64,000 nt of DNA. Origin: Alcanivorax sediminis. GTDB taxonomy: Bacteria; Pseudomonadota; Gammaproteobacteria; Pseudomonadales; Alcanivoracaceae. Position numbers and translations under genes: made by a program. The notes beneath the pieces were generated by a model. That model was not told where the DNA came from, ran no database searches, and saw nothing but the letters and a program-made list of their open reading frames with translations. Every line of letters begins with the position of its first letter. Position 1 is the first letter of the stretch. Below are positions 16,873 to 24,010 of this stretch, piece by piece. The stretch spans positions 2,046,001 through 2,110,000 of the forward strand of contig NZ_WIRE01000001.1 of NCBI RefSeq assembly GCF_009601165.1, given 5' to 3'.

Positions 16873-16902
16873 GGAGTTCAAAGGAACGTTCCTTTGAACT
16901 CC
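16873..16902. repeat. Perfect 30-bp palindrome
   Basis: The half-site GGAGTTCAAAGGAAC is followed directly by its exact inverse complement, with no spacer. The left copy of the direct repeat retains only the right half (TTCCTTTGAACTCC). Nearby GGAACGTTCCTTATAACTC and GTTATACGGAACC are related shorter motifs, suggesting a repeated regulator or recombination site. Confidence 0.85.
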
Positions 16903-16924
16903 GTGTAAGACATTGGCTATTTCA

Positions 16925-17032
16925 CTCTAACTGATTGATATGAGAGTATTTTGATAGTGTGAACGTGGAGGGTGGCTCGGAGTTATACGGAACCGGGTTA
17001 TAAGGAACGTTCTAATTAATTCGCTGTTAGCT
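16925..17032 (+). other. Candidate attC site (second copy)
   Basis: A near duplicate of 10781-10887: CTCTAAC at the left, GTTAGCT at the right. A different gene follows each copy immediately after GTTAG. That breakpoint, where homology ends exactly at the core, is what site-specific cassette insertion would leave. Confidence 0.6.
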
Positions 17033-17045
17033 GAGTGGTGGCTGC

Positions 17046-17576
17046 TTGAAGTTCATTATTCGCACTGTTGCTATTCTGCTGGCTCTATCTCTTATATATA
17101 TAGGAATATATTTTATTGTAGAGATTCGTCCTCACGTGTCAGAAATGGATGAAATGATCAGAGAGTATGAGACAGATTCGCTCAATTACTCTTCTATCAA
17201 GTCGATGGCCGTAGCTGAGGAAGGTATTGATGGTATCGGAAATTACGTGGGGCACTCATTGGCCGTAAGTAATGTCGGTTCTGGATTTAGGGGGGCTTGG
17301 CATCTGCTGGGCTTGCATTGGCAGCTTTGGATTCGTTTGCTCTATTCAGAAGATGAGATTTTTCGTTTGTGGTTGGCCATGGTTCCATATGGGGGTGGTA
17401 GGGGTATGCAGGATGCGGCTCAGTTCCATTTTGAGAATGACCTTGATTCTCTAAATTGCCACCAGCTAGCTCAGCTTGTTGTAATGGTTCGTGCGCCATC
17501 GATGTTTAAGCCTGGTAGTGAACGATCAGTTAACCGCATACGAGATCACGGCGTAGTTCTTCGCTGCGACAGCTAA
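17046..17576 (+). CDS. Membrane-anchored GT51 (peptidoglycan glycosyltransferase)-like truncated protein
   Basis: 176 residues with an N-terminal membrane anchor (about 5-25). The C-terminal half, YSEDEIFRLWLAMVPYGGGRGMQDAAQFHF...LNCHQLAQLVVMVRAPSMFKPGSERSVNRIRD, parallels the later motifs of GT51 glycosyltransferases (eI.elYLN.v.yG.g..G...AA..yFgk...L...e.A.La....aPs...P....R). The catalytic motifs EDxxFxxHxG and GGSTITQQ are not recognisable, so it is probably not an active transglycosylase. The start is TTG at 17046, without a strong ribosome site. Its stop lies inside the following attC, as is usual in cassettes. Confidence 0.65.
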   Translation: MKFIIRTVAILLALSLIYIGIYFIVEIRPHVSEMDEMIREYETDSLNYSSIKSMAVAEEGIDGIGNYVGHSLAVSNVGSGFRGAWHLLGLHWQLWIRLLYSEDEIFRLWLAMVPYGGGRGMQDAAQFHFENDLDSLNCHQLAQLVVMVRAPSMFKPGSERSVNRIRDHGVVLRCDS

Positions 17577-17621
17577 CAAGGGCCTGCAAGCCGACCTTCG
17601 GCGGCTGAGGCGGGCGTTAGC
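17572..17621 (+). other. attC site
   Basis: GCTAACAAG...CGGGCGTTAGC with an inner imperfect stem AGCCGACCTTCGGCGGCT. The TAACAA and GGGCGTTA ends are those of VCR/attC-type sites. Nearly the same core sequence (GGCCGACCTTCGGYGGCTG) recurs at 18351 and 18923. Confidence 0.85.
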
Positions 17622-17637
17622 AGGCAAGGAAGAGCCA

Positions 17638-17940
17638 ATGGATCCGAGTAATATCCTAAAGATTGAATCCCTTGATGAGGGTTGGCGTGATAAGGATTCA
17701 GTAATGCTCCATGCGTGCTTCCAGCTACTGAAGGACAGCATAGAGAAAGAAAATTTATTGTCTGGGCACGTGGATTGGGATGCTGACGAGAAGCACCGTT
17801 TGGCAAAGAAAGAGATAGAAAATTTATACGAGTGGTGGGTTTCTTATACTGAGCCGGAAGCTCTTAACGAAAAAGACTATGAACAAGAAACGCAGATGTT
17901 GGTGCGTTTAGTGAAGGTGAGGTGGGCGCTTTGGACGTAG
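17638..17940 (+). CDS. Hypothetical cassette protein, 100 residues
   Basis: Small acidic, helical, soluble protein: ESLDEGWRDKDSVMLHACFQLLKDSIEKENLL, then EKHRLAKKEIENLYEWWVSY and a Trp-rich C terminus (VRWALWT). No family is recognised with confidence; similar short proteins occur in phage and integron genomes. Lies between two attC sites (17572 and 17942), making a complete single-gene cassette of about 400 bases. AAGGAAGAG precedes the ATG. Confidence 0.72.
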   Translation: MDPSNILKIESLDEGWRDKDSVMLHACFQLLKDSIEKENLLSGHVDWDADEKHRLAKKEIENLYEWWVSYTEPEALNEKDYEQETQMLVRLVKVRWALWT

Positions 17941-17941
17941 C

Positions 17942-18018
17942 TGCTAACAAGGGGCTGCAGCGGACCGCTTTTCTGGCGCGGTGGGCCTCCAAATCGGCCG
18001 CTGAGCCCTGTCGTTAAG
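17942..18018 (+). other. attC site
   Basis: GCTAACAAGGGGCTGCAGCGG at the left; CCGCTGAGCCCTGTCGTTAAG at the right. The arms are complementary (CAGCGGACCG / CGGCCGCTG; GGGGCT / AGCCC). Length 77 bases. A strong match to long attC form. Confidence 0.87.
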
Positions 18019-18022
18019 TGCT

Positions 18023-18355
18023 ATGAGGCTGATACCAATAACTATGCTTCTCATTGCTTCAGCTTCTGTATTTGCAGAGCCTGATATTGAGAGTGCAGTG
18101 AGAAGCTTGTTGGCTGGGGAAGCCGCTGTTATCGAACATGTTGGGCCCAGTCTGCAAGCCAAGATTGATTCATTGCCTGATAACTGCTCAGTTGAAGTGG
18201 TTATTGGCGATGCTGAATACCCCATCGGTGATGGAGAGGCCACCCATCATTCACTCGTAGAGTGCGGAGCTTCAGGTGGTATAGGTTTGAGGCTTAAAGC
18301 GTTGGGAAGTAATGATTACCGTGTGCTTGGCTTTTGGAGTCTGTCAGGCACTTAA
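18023..18355 (+). CDS. Small secreted cassette protein, 110 residues
   Basis: Signal peptide MRLIPITMLLIASASVFA, then a mature part of about 90 residues with two Cys (DNCSVEVV and LVECGASGG) that could form a disulfide in the periplasm. No family recognised. A complete cassette: the ATG lies 5 bases after the upstream attC and its stop overlaps the next one at 18351. With so little leader, translation initiation may depend on the attC itself. Confidence 0.72.
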   Translation: MRLIPITMLLIASASVFAEPDIESAVRSLLAGEAAVIEHVGPSLQAKIDSLPDNCSVEVVIGDAEYPIGDGEATHHSLVECGASGGIGLRLKALGSNDYRVLGFWSLSGT

Positions 18356-18400
18356 CAAGTACCTCCAGGCCGACCTTCGGTGGCTGAGGGGGGCGTTACG
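18351..18400 (+). other. attC site
   Basis: CTTAACAAGTACCTCCAGGCC at the left, GGCTGAGGGGGGCGTTAC at the right, with the shared GGCCGACCTTCGGTGGCTG centre. Length about 50 bases. Confidence 0.85.
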
Positions 18401-18411
18401 TTGATTAGATC

Positions 18412-18921
18412 ATGAGAATCTGGGTGCTTTTGGTGGTTGTCATGTTGTGCGGGTGTACTGTTCTAGCCAAGGATGAGTACATGGCTGTTTCCGATCCCGC
18501 TGGATATGAGCACTATGATTTCGAGCAACTGGATTGCTATGAAACTGAAGGCTTGGAGGTTTGCTCGCGCCCCTTCAAGAGCAAATCATTAATGATTGGT
18601 GTCGTTGTGCCAATCTGGCCGCAATTTTCCAGAGGAAGGCTTTCTTACGATATCGAGCGGGATCGCTCCGTCCGAGTTAGGAACACGTCGGAAGGTATTG
18701 CTAAGTTGGTCTTGTTCTCGTCTGCGGCTGGTTGCGAGTATGAGGAAGGCTCCATCACATGCGCAGAGCTAGATAATTTTGAGCTGATGCCTAGCGAGAG
18801 CGTTTGGATGAAACTGCCAAAGCATGATGGCCTCGAAATACGAACTGATTTTGAGGGCAAAGGAAGCATTATTAAATTGCGCACAAAGACACGGCTCAAT
18901 ATCCATGCCGTATCTGTGTAA
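18412..18921 (+). CDS. Putative lipoprotein, 169 residues
   Basis: Signal ending VVVMLCGC, an approximate lipobox with Cys at about residue 15, then a beta-rich mature domain with four or five Cys (LDCYE, EVCSRP, AGCEYEEGSITCAEL). No family recognised. Single-gene cassette bounded by attC sites at 18351 and 18923. GC content and codon use are intermediate between core genes and the AT-rich genes at 12.5-14.4 kb. Confidence 0.7.
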   Translation: MRIWVLLVVVMLCGCTVLAKDEYMAVSDPAGYEHYDFEQLDCYETEGLEVCSRPFKSKSLMIGVVVPIWPQFSRGRLSYDIERDRSVRVRNTSEGIAKLVLFSSAAGCEYEEGSITCAELDNFELMPSESVWMKLPKHDGLEIRTDFEGKGSIIKLRTKTRLNIHAVSV

Positions 18922-18922
18922 A

Positions 18923-18972
18923 ACGTAACAATAAGCAGCAGGCCGACCTTCGGCGGCTGTGCTGGGCGTTAA
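18923..18972 (+). other. attC site
   Basis: CGTAACAATAAGCAGCAGGCC at the left and GGCTGTGCTGGGCGTTAAA at the right, complementary AGCAGC/GCTGTGCT arms and the shared CCGACCTTCGGCGG centre. Confidence 0.85.
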
Positions 18973-18988
18973 AATTTAGGAAATTACT

Positions 18989-19777
18989 TTGCAGGAAGTG
19001 AGAAAGTTTGAAGACTGCCTGACCGAGAGGCCAAAGCCTAAAGGTATTGACGTGCTTTGTGGGCTAAAACACTTTGCAATCATTACCTATGCTGTTCCCG
19101 CCGAGAGGTTTGAGGGAGTTTTCCCAGATAGGTTCCAGCTAGACACTATTCAATTGGATGGGCGAACTCTGGGTTTGATTTCAGTTGTGCCGTTCGTGGA
19201 TGTTGATTTTACGTCAGCAGTGTTTCCATTTCCAAAATTCACGATGGGTCAAACCAACTATCGCATATACATCAAAGATAGGGAGACAGGTGAAAGGTGC
19301 GTATGGTTTCTTGGTACCACCCTCGATTCGTGGACTCTGCTGGTTCCTAGATATTTATGGAATCTTCCCTGGCATGCCGGGAAGGTGAAATTCGATTGCA
19401 GCTTTAATCCCTCGACAGGGTTATACGAAAAGTATGAGATGAACACCAAATCCAACTGGGCGGAAGCAGCTGTTGAGCTACGCCAATCGGAAGAGGATGC
19501 TTTTGATTTCCCAGGATTTCCCGATACGGAGTCAGCACTTGTTTATCTGACGCACCCTCTAGCTGGTTTCTATTATCGTAGAGACAGGAAAATCGGTACG
19601 TACAGGGTTTGGCACAAGGAATTACTAGTAAAGCCAGCGGCTATTAAGTCAGCAAAGTTTCGACTTCTATCCGAACTCGGGATTGTTCCAGAGGCCGAGC
19701 AATGCAACCCGTATAGCGTACTCATAGAGCCCTTGAATGAGTTTACGATTTATTTGCCACCAAAGGTGGCCGGCTGA
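18989..19777 (+). CDS. DUF2071 / acetoacetate decarboxylase-like protein
   Basis: 262 residues. The segments HFAIITYAVPAERFEGVFPDRFQLD, GLISVVPFVDVDFTSA, GQTNYRIYIKDRETGERCVWFLGTTLDSW and VKPAAIKSAKFRLLSELGIV follow the DUF2071 (YqjF) pattern. That fold is related to acetoacetate decarboxylase, but no catalytic Lys can be assigned. Function unknown. The start is TTG at 18989 with AGGAAA upstream, 17 bases after the attC. A TTTAACAAGG attC-like left end follows the stop at 19782, but no right end is seen. Confidence 0.75.
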   Translation: MQEVRKFEDCLTERPKPKGIDVLCGLKHFAIITYAVPAERFEGVFPDRFQLDTIQLDGRTLGLISVVPFVDVDFTSAVFPFPKFTMGQTNYRIYIKDRETGERCVWFLGTTLDSWTLLVPRYLWNLPWHAGKVKFDCSFNPSTGLYEKYEMNTKSNWAEAAVELRQSEEDAFDFPGFPDTESALVYLTHPLAGFYYRRDRKIGTYRVWHKELLVKPAAIKSAKFRLLSELGIVPEAEQCNPYSVLIEPLNEFTIYLPPKVAG

Positions 19778-19818
19778 ATATTTAACAAGGCTCCACTAGA
19801 GAAATGAGCGTCAGCAGT

Positions 19819-19848
19819 GGGGTCAAGCGTCACCAGTAGGGTCAGGTC
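19819..19848. repeat. GGGGTCA-type repeat remnants at array end
   Basis: GGGGTCAAGCGTCACC and AGGGTCAGGTCTCCC are degenerate direct copies of the GGGGTCAGGTCTTGC element, in the 140-base gap between the last cassette gene and the convergent diiron gene. Nothing else is seen in the gap. Confidence 0.6.
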
Positions 19849-19918
19849 TCCCATTTCCCAAAGCTGAAGGTCGGTGTGCATTGGCTACCAGACCCCCGAC
19901 GGACTTTGGGGATAAGCC

Positions 19919-20866
19919 TTATTCTTTGTCGAACGATTTCCATGTCACCTCGCCGACCCAGCTCGGTTTCTTCGGCAGGGCCCATTGGGGAATGCGGTCG
20001 GTGAGTTTGACCATCAGGTCCACAGGCACGTGATAATAGCGATTGCTGCGATCTGCCATCATTTTCATGTGGGCACTGACCATGCGAAAGAGTGGGTTGC
20101 TGCGGCCGGCTTTCGTGCGGCCGCCGATCTTTTCGAATTTGGCCATGGCCTGGTAGAGCTTTTCTTCCGGGAGGCCGGCACGGATCACGTTATCGCGCAT
20201 CTTGTTCATGAGCGGAAAGTGGACGGCGGCGCCCAGGATGATCTGGGGTTTGAGGATGCGCCCCAGCATCCGTACGGAGGCCATGTTGATCCGGGCGCTT
20301 GTGCGGCTGTGGCTGTAGCGTTCCATGACGGCAAAGCCGACACCGAGATGCCGGGACTCGTCATCGTTGATTCTGGCAAAGGCCTGATGGCAGACCGGGT
20401 CCTTGACGGTGTCGAGGAGGAACTGGCACAGGGCGCCATCCAGGGCGACTTCCAGTGCGGGGGTAACGGTGCCCAGCACGCGGTAATCCAGATCATCGGC
20501 ATAGCGTTCCATCCAGTCCACTACCAGACGAATGTTGTTGTTGGGCGGTGGCATGTTGCCGTTCTCATCCAGCATGCCCCAGCGCTTCATCAGCGCCATT
20601 TCTGCATTGGCATGGCGCTGCTCTTCGGCACAAAAGTAGGTGTAAAGCTGGCGCAAGGTGTCGGTGGGTGCACTCTTGGCCATGGCTGCAAAACCGCGCC
20701 CACCGATGTGTTCTATCCACACCAGATCGGCCATGAAGTCGCGGAGTTTGGGCAACTGCTCATCGGTGATCAGCTCTGCGCCCGGGGCGTCCCAGTCGAT
20801 ATCCTGCAGGGCCCACTGGGTTGTGCGCACCTTGTCCAGCATTTTGTCCAGATCCACGGTTGCCAT
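19919..20866 (-). CDS. Ferritin-like diiron protein
   Basis: 315 residues. Diiron ligand motifs: E in LVWIEHIGGRG, then EEQRHANAE; E in ALEVALDG, then DDESRHLG. The E...ExxH...E...ExxH order, with spacing of about 30-40 residues, is that of ferritin-like oxidases/oxygenases (AurF-like or desaturase-like). Substrate unknown. It is the last gene of an apparent operon (unknown protein, SDR, diiron protein), 90 bases after the SDR gene with a hairpin between. The pairing with a reductase suggests a lipid or aldehyde oxidation step. Confidence 0.8.
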   Translation of the reverse strand: MATVDLDKMLDKVRTTQWALQDIDWDAPGAELITDEQLPKLRDFMADLVWIEHIGGRGFAAMAKSAPTDTLRQLYTYFCAEEQRHANAEMALMKRWGMLDENGNMPPPNNNIRLVVDWMERYADDLDYRVLGTVTPALEVALDGALCQFLLDTVKDPVCHQAFARINDDESRHLGVGFAVMERYSHSRTSARINMASVRMLGRILKPQIILGAAVHFPLMNKMRDNVIRAGLPEEKLYQAMAKFEKIGGRTKAGRSNPLFRMVSAHMKMMADRSNRYYHVPVDLMVKLTDRIPQWALPKKPSWVGEVTWKSFDKE

Positions 20867-20898
20867 GGGAAACCCCTCCTGACCTCATGATTCATTTG

Positions 20899-20935
20899 AA
20901 CACCCAAACGCCAGGCTTGCGGGCATTTGGGTGTT
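20899..20935 (-). promoter_or_regulatory. Intercistronic hairpin
   Basis: AACACCCAAACGCC and GGCATTTGGGTGTT form a 14-bp stem with one mismatch, between the SDR and diiron genes. Without a T-run it is more likely an mRNA processing or stability element than a terminator. Confidence 0.5.
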
Positions 20936-20956
20936 ACCGGAGCGGTGCGGACGGGG

Positions 20957-21775
20957 TCAGTGTTTGGACACCCGCTCCTGATAGGCTCGAGACGCGGGCG
21001 TATCATGCAGCAGCCGTTCCTGGGCGCCGGCCAGCTTCTTGAGGAAGCTACCGACTTTTTCCGGCAGGACTTCTTCGATGGCCTTCACCGGCGTGAGCCA
21101 GCGGGGAACCGTGATCTCTCCCTTGCAGTGGGAGCAGCTGGCGAGGATCTCTTCTGCCACCTCTTCCGGGCTGGCCTTGGGCACGCCACGTATATTCAGG
21201 CCGGCGGCCAGTTCGGTTTGCACTGCCGAAGGCATCACGGTGGTAATGGTGACATCGGAATCGACAATTTCCGCACGTACTGAACGGGACAGGCTGGCGA
21301 CCCCAAATTTGCTTGCCGTGTACACGGCCACGCCAGGCAGGGTCATCTTGGCGGACATGGAGGCTACATTGACGATGTGGCCGTAGTTTGCCGCCAGCAT
21401 GTCGGGCAGCACCAGGCGCATGCCGCTGATCACGCCACCAAGGTTGATGGCGATTTCACGGTGCTGGCTGTCCAGGGACTGATCGATAAAACGGCCCGTG
21501 CGCTGAATGCCGGCATTGTTGACCAGCAGGGCGATGGTCCCCAGGGATTTTGCCTGCTCAATAAAGTGGTTAAAGGACGCCGGGTCTGCCACATCGACCT
21601 TAACGGCCAGGGCCCCGCGACCAATAGTGTCCGCCGCTTTTTGTGCTTCTGCCTCATCGATATCGCCAACGACGACACGGGCTCCCTGGTCGGCCAGAGC
21701 TTTTGCTGTCGCAAACCCGATACCTCGTGCGGCTCCGGTGACACAGGCGATGGCGCCATTGAGATTGATGCTCAT
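20957..21775 (-). CDS. Short-chain dehydrogenase/reductase
   Basis: 272 residues. Classical SDR features: nucleotide-binding TGAARGIG near residue 15, NNAG (LLVNNAGIQ), Ser in NVASMSA and the YTASK catalytic Tyr/Lys. The early acidic residue in VVGDIDE suggests NAD(H) preference. A C-terminal extension (KKLAGAQERLLHDTPASRAYQERVSK) goes beyond the core. Its ATG lies 3 bases from the stop of the gene upstream, so the two are co-transcribed. Confidence 0.9.
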   Translation of the reverse strand: MSINLNGAIACVTGAARGIGFATAKALADQGARVVVGDIDEAEAQKAADTIGRGALAVKVDVADPASFNHFIEQAKSLGTIALLVNNAGIQRTGRFIDQSLDSQHREIAINLGGVISGMRLVLPDMLAANYGHIVNVASMSAKMTLPGVAVYTASKFGVASLSRSVRAEIVDSDVTITTVMPSAVQTELAAGLNIRGVPKASPEEVAEEILASCSHCKGEITVPRWLTPVKAIEEVLPEKVGSFLKKLAGAQERLLHDTPASRAYQERVSKH

Positions 21776-21778
21776 GGT

Positions 21779-22435
21779 TCAGCCTCCCACCGGATAGCGA
21801 AGACCAAAGTAGCCGGACAGGTTCCAGCCAAAATTGTCCCGGATCAGCACACGGCCGAGATACACCTCGGGGACAATTTCCACGATTTCGTCGCGGGTTC
21901 TGGGCAGGATCAGCGGGTTGTTGTGCTCGGGGGACGCGTAGTTGAGCGAACGCACCGGAATGTTCGGGGCCACGGGGGAGTTATCAATGCAGTGGTAAAA
22001 ATCAAAGCCAATCAGTTCGCCGTTTATCTTGCGCAGCTTGTAGTGCGGCATCACCGCCATGGCGGCAAATTTGGTGCTGGGGGTGAGGCGGTTGTAGCCG
22101 GTGCCGTTGGCATTGAAGGTTTTCCCGGCCCAGCCCATGCCGCCGAGCATCTGCCCCAGTCGGATCAAATAATCCAGCCCCCGGAGCACCGGGTTGCCGT
22201 ACAGGTTCATGTTGATCCCCTCGCAATCGCCATGGGGGGATTCCGGGGCAGTGCCTTGTGCAAAGACGCCCGCCAGGCGGTATTGCTGACTGGGCTTTTG
22301 CAGTTCCTGGAACAGTGCCCAGGCTTGCGCCTTGGCCTTGGCCGGGGATTTGGCATACAGGGTGCGCAGGCTTTCGATATAGGCCTGGTCAGACAGGGGG
22401 GCGGAGGACGATGTGGCCGCAGCGCTGGTGCTCAT
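21779..22435 (-). CDS. Hypothetical protein, first gene of the TetR-controlled operon
   Basis: 218 residues, no signal peptide, family not recognised. Visible features: Ser/Ala-rich N terminus, a helical FQELQKPSQQY part, DCEGINMNLYGNPVLRGLDYLIRLGQMLGGMGWAGKTF in the middle, and IGFDFYHCIDNSPVAPNIPVRSLNY before a C terminus rich in beta strands (EVYLGRVLIRDNFGWNLSGYFGLRYPVGG). It may bind a lipid-like ligand, but this is only a guess from its partners. Divergent from the TetR gene, with the palindrome in the promoter region. Confidence 0.7.
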   Translation of the reverse strand: MSTSAAATSSSAPLSDQAYIESLRTLYAKSPAKAKAQAWALFQELQKPSQQYRLAGVFAQGTAPESPHGDCEGINMNLYGNPVLRGLDYLIRLGQMLGGMGWAGKTFNANGTGYNRLTPSTKFAAMAVMPHYKLRKINGELIGFDFYHCIDNSPVAPNIPVRSLNYASPEHNNPLILPRTRDEIVEIVPEVYLGRVLIRDNFGWNLSGYFGLRYPVGG

Positions 22436-22469
22436 GTAGCAGGCTCCTCAGGAGTGAGTAAAACAATAG

Positions 22470-22489
22470 TTGGTACAGGTCTGTACCAA
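22470..22489. promoter_or_regulatory. Perfect 20-bp operator-like palindrome
   Basis: TTGGTACAGGTCTGTACCAA (TTGGTACAG, GT, CTGTACCAA) lies 34 bases from the minus-strand start at 22435 and 92 bases from the TetR start. Size, symmetry and position suit a TetR-type operator covering the operon promoter. Confidence 0.75.
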
Positions 22490-22581
22490 TAGTAGGATTG
22501 AAGCTTGAAGAGAGTCAATAGCGGCTTGCTGGCCGCGTTGCTCTCTTTATAAGATGGCGCAACCCCAGCCAGGCCAGATTC

Positions 22582-23241
22582 ATGACACAGCCAACACGTC
22601 CTTTTCAGGGTGAGCCCGCCGCTTCCCGCATCAACGCTCGCCGGCAAACCTTGCTTGATACCGCCTTTGCCATGGCCTCCGAGGTGGGCTGGAGTGGACT
22701 CTCCATTCATCAGTTATGTCAGCAGGCGGGGCTCAACAAGCGTTACTTCTATGAGAGTTTCAAGAGCCTGGACGCGCTGGCTGCGGCGCTGGTGAATGAT
22801 CTTGCGGAACAACTGATTGAGACCGGCCAGGCGGCGGCAATAGCGGGTATTCAGCAGGGTCTGGATACCTCCGCGCTGGCCCGTCATGCCCTGAAGGCCA
22901 CCATCGGCTGGCTGGTGGACGACCCCCGCCGCACGCGGATGCTCTTCAGTGTGGCCAGTGAGAACTCGCAAGCCTTGCAGCATCGCCAGGAAGTCATCCG
23001 CAAACTGGCACAAACGCTCTCCGCGTTCAGCATCGAGTACCACAAGGCGGATGAGCCCCATGCCATCGCCAAGGTGGGCTCTGCATTACTGATTGGCGGC
23101 ACCATCGAGATTATTGTCAGCTGGCTGGATGGCTATCTGGAACTGTCGCTGGATGAGCTGGTAGAGGATGTGGCCTGTTTCTGGGTAGCGGTGGGTGACA
23201 GCGCCATTGATCTGACCAAAAAAAGATTGGGAATTGAGTAA
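22582..23241 (+). CDS. TetR family transcriptional regulator
   Basis: 219 residues. N-terminal helix-turn-helix: LLDTAFAMASEVGWSGLSIHQLCQQAGLNKRYFYESFKSLDAL. The C-terminal ligand domain has a hydrophobic helix (SALLIGGTIEIIVSWLDGYLELS). Divergent from the unknown/SDR/diiron operon, with a perfect palindrome between, so it most likely represses that operon and itself. The inducer is unknown. Confidence 0.9.
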   Translation: MTQPTRPFQGEPAASRINARRQTLLDTAFAMASEVGWSGLSIHQLCQQAGLNKRYFYESFKSLDALAAALVNDLAEQLIETGQAAAIAGIQQGLDTSALARHALKATIGWLVDDPRRTRMLFSVASENSQALQHRQEVIRKLAQTLSAFSIEYHKADEPHAIAKVGSALLIGGTIEIIVSWLDGYLELSLDELVEDVACFWVAVGDSAIDLTKKRLGIE

Positions 23242-23414
23242 CCGCTTCCAGAGGTTATTGGGAGGCAGGGAAACAGGGTTAGCGAGCAAGCACTCCTTAA
23301 TGCCGGTTTCCTCTTGGACAATCCCTCCCGAAACATCGTGGTAAGGTCTTGTGTCTTGCATTTGAGTGCAGCATTTTTTGGCTTGTCGTTGCGATGTTCA
23401 CCCGGTAACTCTTC

Positions 23415-23873
23415 ATGAATCACCAAAAATTTCAGCAACTGGTCAAGCAGCTCTATGCCACTGTGCATGAACTGGAGAGCTTATTCCCCGGCCGGCATTT
23501 CACTCCGGATGGCCATATGGTCGGCAGTATCGGCGAGTGTCTGGTGGCGGATGCCTATGGGCTGACGCTGATGACGGCTTCCAACAAGGGCTTTGATGCG
23601 CTTTCCCCCTGCGGCAAGCAGGTGGAGATCAAGGCGACGCAAAGTCGATCGGCAGCGTTTCGCAGCGAGCCTGAGCACACCATTGTGATCAAGATCCACC
23701 CGGATGGGACTTTCTCCGAAATCTATAATGGTCCGGGCGATGTGATCTGGGCGCAGTTTCAGGGTAAAACGATGCCCTCGAATGGCCAGTTTCAGATTTC
23801 TCTGACGAAGTTGGCTGCGCTCAATGAGGGAGTCGATAAAGGTCATCGCATCACTCCTCTTGCCGAGCGATAG
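23415..23873 (+). CDS. DUF6998-like protein with PD-(D/E)XK-type motif
   Basis: 152 residues. HMVGSIGECLVADAYGLTLMTASNKGFDALSPCGKQVEIKATQSR contains a Glu on helix one (GSIGE), an Asp in GFDAL and an ExK in VEIKAT, the layout of small restriction-endonuclease-like folds. It matches proteins annotated DUF6998. No methyltransferase or other partner is nearby. A nuclease role is inferred from the motif alone. Confidence 0.65.
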   Translation: MNHQKFQQLVKQLYATVHELESLFPGRHFTPDGHMVGSIGECLVADAYGLTLMTASNKGFDALSPCGKQVEIKATQSRSAAFRSEPEHTIVIKIHPDGTFSEIYNGPGDVIWAQFQGKTMPSNGQFQISLTKLAALNEGVDKGHRITPLAER

Positions 23874-24010
23874 CTCTCGAATTTTCTGAGTGGATGTACG
23901 TTTTGGCTTACATCCGTTTGCCTTCCCTTTCGCTAGAATTCCCTCCTGATTTATTCCCGTGCCGGGACGGCGTGGGTTACTACATATAGAAAAATATTGT
24001 TGGGGGAAAC

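Larger units (their letters stand above)
16387..17032. repeat. Right copy of the long direct repeat
   Basis: Homologous to 10341-10887. It contains the trmY 5' fragment, its upstream region, about 100 bases absent from the left copy, and the attC-like end. The two copies bracket the genes from 10.9 to 16.3 kb. The 356 bases between the pseudogene and the next gene hold only this repeat, a 30-bp palindrome and the attC-like site. Confidence 0.9.

Noticed and set aside
10781..19800. Integron integrase or attI within the array
   Set aside because: No tyrosine recombinase motifs (R...HxxR...Y) are seen in any frame; array called integrase-less.
19919..23241. Alkane hydroxylase (AlkB or LadA) assignment for the diiron operon
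   Set aside because: No AlkB histidine boxes or membrane helices; ligands are of the soluble ferritin-like type.
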